DNA of 64,000 nucleotides, taken from Jeongeupia chitinilytica (GTDB lineage Bacteria > Pseudomonadota > Gammaproteobacteria > Burkholderiales > Chitinibacteraceae). This document shows positions 61,746-64,000 of the stretch, piece by piece. The stretch lies in assembly GCF_014652315.1 (NCBI RefSeq), contig NZ_BMYO01000001.1:434001-498000 (forward strand), written 5' to 3'. A program made the translations under genes and the position numbers. Position 1 is the first letter of the stretch; each line of letters opens with the position of its first letter. The notes beneath the pieces were generated by a model, which searched no databases, was not told the DNA's origin, and was given only the letters and a program-made list of their open reading frames with translations.

Positions 61746-63806
61746 ATGATCCCCCCGTTCAAGTCCCTTCCGATCCCGCTGATCGTATCCGCGCTATGGG
61801 CCGCCGCGCCCGCCACGGCGGCTGAAAACGAAACCTTGCTCGATTCGATGGTCGTGACCGCCGCCGGTTACGAGCAGCAGATCAAGGAAGCGCCGGCGAG
61901 CATTTCGGTCATCACCCGCGAACAGCTGGAAACCCAGCCGTTCACCAGCCTGTCGGATGCGGTTCGCCATATCGAAGGCGTCAGCGTTGTCGGTCCCGAT
62001 CCCAACGAAACCGACATCTCGATTCGCGGCATGCCGGGCGAGTACACGCTGATCCTCGTCGACGGCAAGCGCCAGAACACCCGCGAAACCATGAACCGCG
62101 GCACCGGTGGCGTGCAGGCGTACCAGATCCCGCCGCTGGATGCGATCGAGCGGATCGAGGTCGTCCGTGGTCCGATGTCGTCGCTGTACGGCTCGGATGC
62201 GATGGGTGGCGTCATCAACATCATCACCCGCAAGGTACAGAAAGCCTGGCACGGCTCGGTGACGGTCGGCGGCACGCTGCAGGAAGACAAGAACTACGGC
62301 AACACCGGCGAAGGCAGCTTCTGGCTCGGCGGTCCGCTCAAGGACGACCTGCTCGGCCTGCAGATCTACGGCGACTACAGCAACCGCCGCGAAGACGACA
62401 TCTACTACCCGAAGAACTTCACCGAAGGCGCCAACGGCACGAAGAACAAGAACTACGGTGCCAAGCTGACGATCACGCCGAACAAGGATCAGGACATCAC
62501 GATCGAGGCCGGCCACAACGAGCTGACCTACACCAACACCCCGGGCAAGTCGATTGCCGAGTCCGATCCGGCGATCAGGACCGAACACGAGCGCACCAAC
62601 TGGGCGGTTACCCACAACGGCCGCTGGGGCTGGGGGACGACGACCGTGGCGCTGTACCAGGAAATCGGCAAGGAAAAGAACTCCGGCGCCGGAGCCGAAG
62701 CGTCGATGTCGAATCCGGAAATCACCAATACCGTGCTCGACGGTCTGGTGACGCTGCCATTCGATACCAACATCCTCAAGCTGGGCGGGCAGTACAACCA
62801 CAACAAGCTCGAGAACATCGCCAACGAATCGCCGGTCGCCGGCCATCGCCCGAGCCCGGACTCGGTCACCAACAAGGTGTGGGCGCTGTTTGCCGAGGAC
62901 GAGTACTTCGTCACCGACAAGCTCAGTCTCACCGGCGGCCTGCGTCTGGACAACGACGACCGTTACGGCAGCCACTGGACGCCGCGTCTGTATGCCGTCT
63001 ACAAGGTCACCGACACGATCACGGTCCGCGGCGGCGCGGCCAGCGGTTTCAAGGCGCCGACGCTGCGCCAGACCACGCCGGGCTACTGCATGACCTCGGG
63101 CGGTGGCACCCAGAAGCGCGGCGCGCTGTGCGGCAACCCGGATCTCGAACCGGAAACCAGCGTCACCGAAGAGATCGGCATCCGCTACGACGCGCCGAAC
63201 GGCACCAACGCCAGCCTGACGCTGTACAACAACGACTTCAAGAACAAGGTCGTCAGCTACGATACCGGCGTGCCGGACCCGTACAACCGGGCACTGACCA
63301 CCTACATCTACGACAACGTCGACAAGGTCAACATCAAGGGCGTCGAGCTCGGCGGTGCGCTGCCGTTCGCGAAGGACTGGAAGGTGAGCGGCAATTACAC
63401 CTACACCAAGTCCGAGCGCCAGGGGGGCGGCGAGCCGGCATTCGACGGCGGCTCGCTCGACGGCCGTCCGCTCGACAAGACGCCCGAGCACATGGCCAAC
63501 CTGCGTCTGGACTGGACGCCGATCGAAAAGCTGACCACGTTTGCCCGCATCACCTACACCGGCACGCAGTACTGGGCGGCATTCCGCAACGGTGCGATGA
63601 ACGTGCGCAAGGCCGATGCCTACACCACCGGCGACATCGGCGCGACCTACACCTTCAGCAAGAACCTGTCGCTGAACTTCTCGGTGCTCAACGTCACCGA
63701 CGAAATCGATCCGGTCGACGACCGCGGCCGTTACGACGGCCTCGACGGCAACTGGATGGTGCAGGAAGGCCGCCGCTACTGGGCCAGCCTCAACGCCAGC
63801 TTCTGA
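61746..63806 (+). CDS. TonB-dependent siderophore receptor (catecholate/FepA-like)
   Basis: The 686-aa outer-membrane protein has a signal peptide (LIVSALWAAAPATAAE), TonB-box-like ETLLDSMVVTAAG, a plug with SLSDAVRHIEGVSVVG, ISIRGMPGEYTLILVDGKRQNTR, IERIEVVRGPMSSLYGSDAMGGVINIITR, and a barrel ending in RYWASLNASF. The plug and PEHMANLRLDWTPI segment fit FepA/BfeA/IrgA-type receptors for catecholate siderophores. The start is chosen from signal and family length; a Fur box lies upstream. Confidence 0.93.
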   Translation: MIPPFKSLPIPLIVSALWAAAPATAAENETLLDSMVVTAAGYEQQIKEAPASISVITREQLETQPFTSLSDAVRHIEGVSVVGPDPNETDISIRGMPGEYTLILVDGKRQNTRETMNRGTGGVQAYQIPPLDAIERIEVVRGPMSSLYGSDAMGGVINIITRKVQKAWHGSVTVGGTLQEDKNYGNTGEGSFWLGGPLKDDLLGLQIYGDYSNRREDDIYYPKNFTEGANGTKNKNYGAKLTITPNKDQDITIEAGHNELTYTNTPGKSIAESDPAIRTEHERTNWAVTHNGRWGWGTTTVALYQEIGKEKNSGAGAEASMSNPEITNTVLDGLVTLPFDTNILKLGGQYNHNKLENIANESPVAGHRPSPDSVTNKVWALFAEDEYFVTDKLSLTGGLRLDNDDRYGSHWTPRLYAVYKVTDTITVRGGAASGFKAPTLRQTTPGYCMTSGGGTQKRGALCGNPDLEPETSVTEEIGIRYDAPNGTNASLTLYNNDFKNKVVSYDTGVPDPYNRALTTYIYDNVDKVNIKGVELGGALPFAKDWKVSGNYTYTKSERQGGGEPAFDGGSLDGRPLDKTPEHMANLRLDWTPIEKLTTFARITYTGTQYWAAFRNGAMNVRKADAYTTGDIGATYTFSKNLSLNFSVLNVTDEIDPVDDRGRYDGLDGNWMVQEGRRYWASLNASF

Positions 63807-63823
63807 TCGTCAACGATCCCTCT

Positions 63824-63871
63824 TGCCCGGTGCCGGCCTCCCGGCCGGTCCCGGGCTTTTTCCTTTTTTTG
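63824..63871 (+). terminator. Rho-independent terminator after the receptor gene
   Basis: CCGGCC and GGCCGG arms with a TCCC loop, in a longer GC-rich stem, followed by CTTTTTCCTTTTTTT. It begins 20 bp after the receptor stop. Confidence 0.8.
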
Positions 63872-63885
63872 ATGTGAGCCTTTCA

Positions 63886-64000
63886 ATGCCAGCAGCCTAC
63901 GCCAGTGTCGCCACGCCGGATGCTTCCCGTTTCCTGTTCAAGTTGTGCAAGCACTTTGCCAAGAAGATTCCGGTCGAGTTCGACGAACACCACGGTCGGG
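63886..64000 (+). CDS. DUF2218 domain protein (partial, runs off right edge)
   Basis: Thirty-eight codons are visible, starting MPAAYASVATPDASRFLFKL, then CKHFAKKIPVEFDEHHG. The CKHF-K-P-EF pattern is the DUF2218 signature, a small soluble family found near iron-uptake genes. The rest lies beyond 64000. Confidence 0.8.
   Translation, partial: MPAAYASVATPDASRFLFKLCKHFAKKIPVEFDEHHGR

Overview
The window is about 65% GC and carries only chromosomal genes: no phage, insertion sequence, CRISPR array, rRNA or tRNA gene was seen. Gene content and order (aroQ-accB-accC-prmA-DUF3426, queA, tgt-yajC-secD-secF, kdpDE, argP/lysE, ettA, ftsK) point to a betaproteobacterium. A secreted protein with two chitin-binding modules, a polysaccharide deacetylase and a GH16-type lipoprotein would fit a chitin-using member of the Neisseriales (Chitinibacteraceae/Chromobacteriaceae), but that placement is inference.

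Layout. 1-4.4 kb (minus): a partial erythromycin-esterase-like gene, then an operon of a serine hydrolase and a three-gene ABC exporter. 4.6-8.8 kb (plus): a glutamine-amidotransferase-like protein and the KdpD/KdpE two-component pair without its potassium pump. 8.8-9.7 kb: a MerR regulator with a carboxymuconolactone-decarboxylase-like partner. 9.8-17.7 kb (minus): chitin-binding secreted protein, DUF3025, exported protein, tpx, gcvH, DUF3426 zinc-ribbon protein, prmA, accC, accB, aroQ. 18-28.7 kb (plus): queA, a large surface 5'-nucleotidase/CpdB lipoprotein, a Sel1 protein, tgt, bacteriohemerythrin behind a perfect FNR-type box, a glycine-zipper protein (minus), yajC-secD-secF. 28.8-31.3 kb: overlapping operon dedA-bioC-phosphatase-like-acpH. 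31.3-37.3 kb: DUF1615 lipoprotein, Omp85-type barrel, fumC, an unassigned conserved protein, polysaccharide deacetylase. 37.4-39.2 kb: two sugar-type ABC permeases with no ATPase or binding protein. 39.1-46.3 kb: GST, LysE/ArgP pair, TonB-like protein, small exported protein, MBL hydrolase, two small Cys-rich proteins, effector-binding protein, GH16-like lipoprotein. 46.4-53 kb (minus): EI24 membrane protein, VF530, EttA, two lipoproteins, MFS symporter, TruC. 53-56.6 kb: FtsK. 57-59.4 kb: MbfA-like ferritin/VIT protein and a CorC-type protein. 59.6-64 kb: an iron-siderophore island (IroE-like esterase, AraC regulator, Fur box, TonB-dependent receptor, partial DUF2218 gene).

Together the window is mostly housekeeping: tRNA modification (queuosine: queA/tgt; TruC), the first step of fatty-acid synthesis (AccBC), protein export (YajC-SecDF), chromosome segregation (FtsK), biotin synthesis (BioC) and translation control (EttA, PrmA). 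Oxygen, iron and carbohydrate accessory functions lie between. The most unusual signals are regulatory DNA (FNR box at hemerythrin, tandem perfect inverted repeats before the chitin-binding gene, a large leader hairpin before the AraC regulator) and the overlapping operon that pairs two acyl-carrier-protein-directed enzymes with a diverged tyrosine-phosphatase-like protein.
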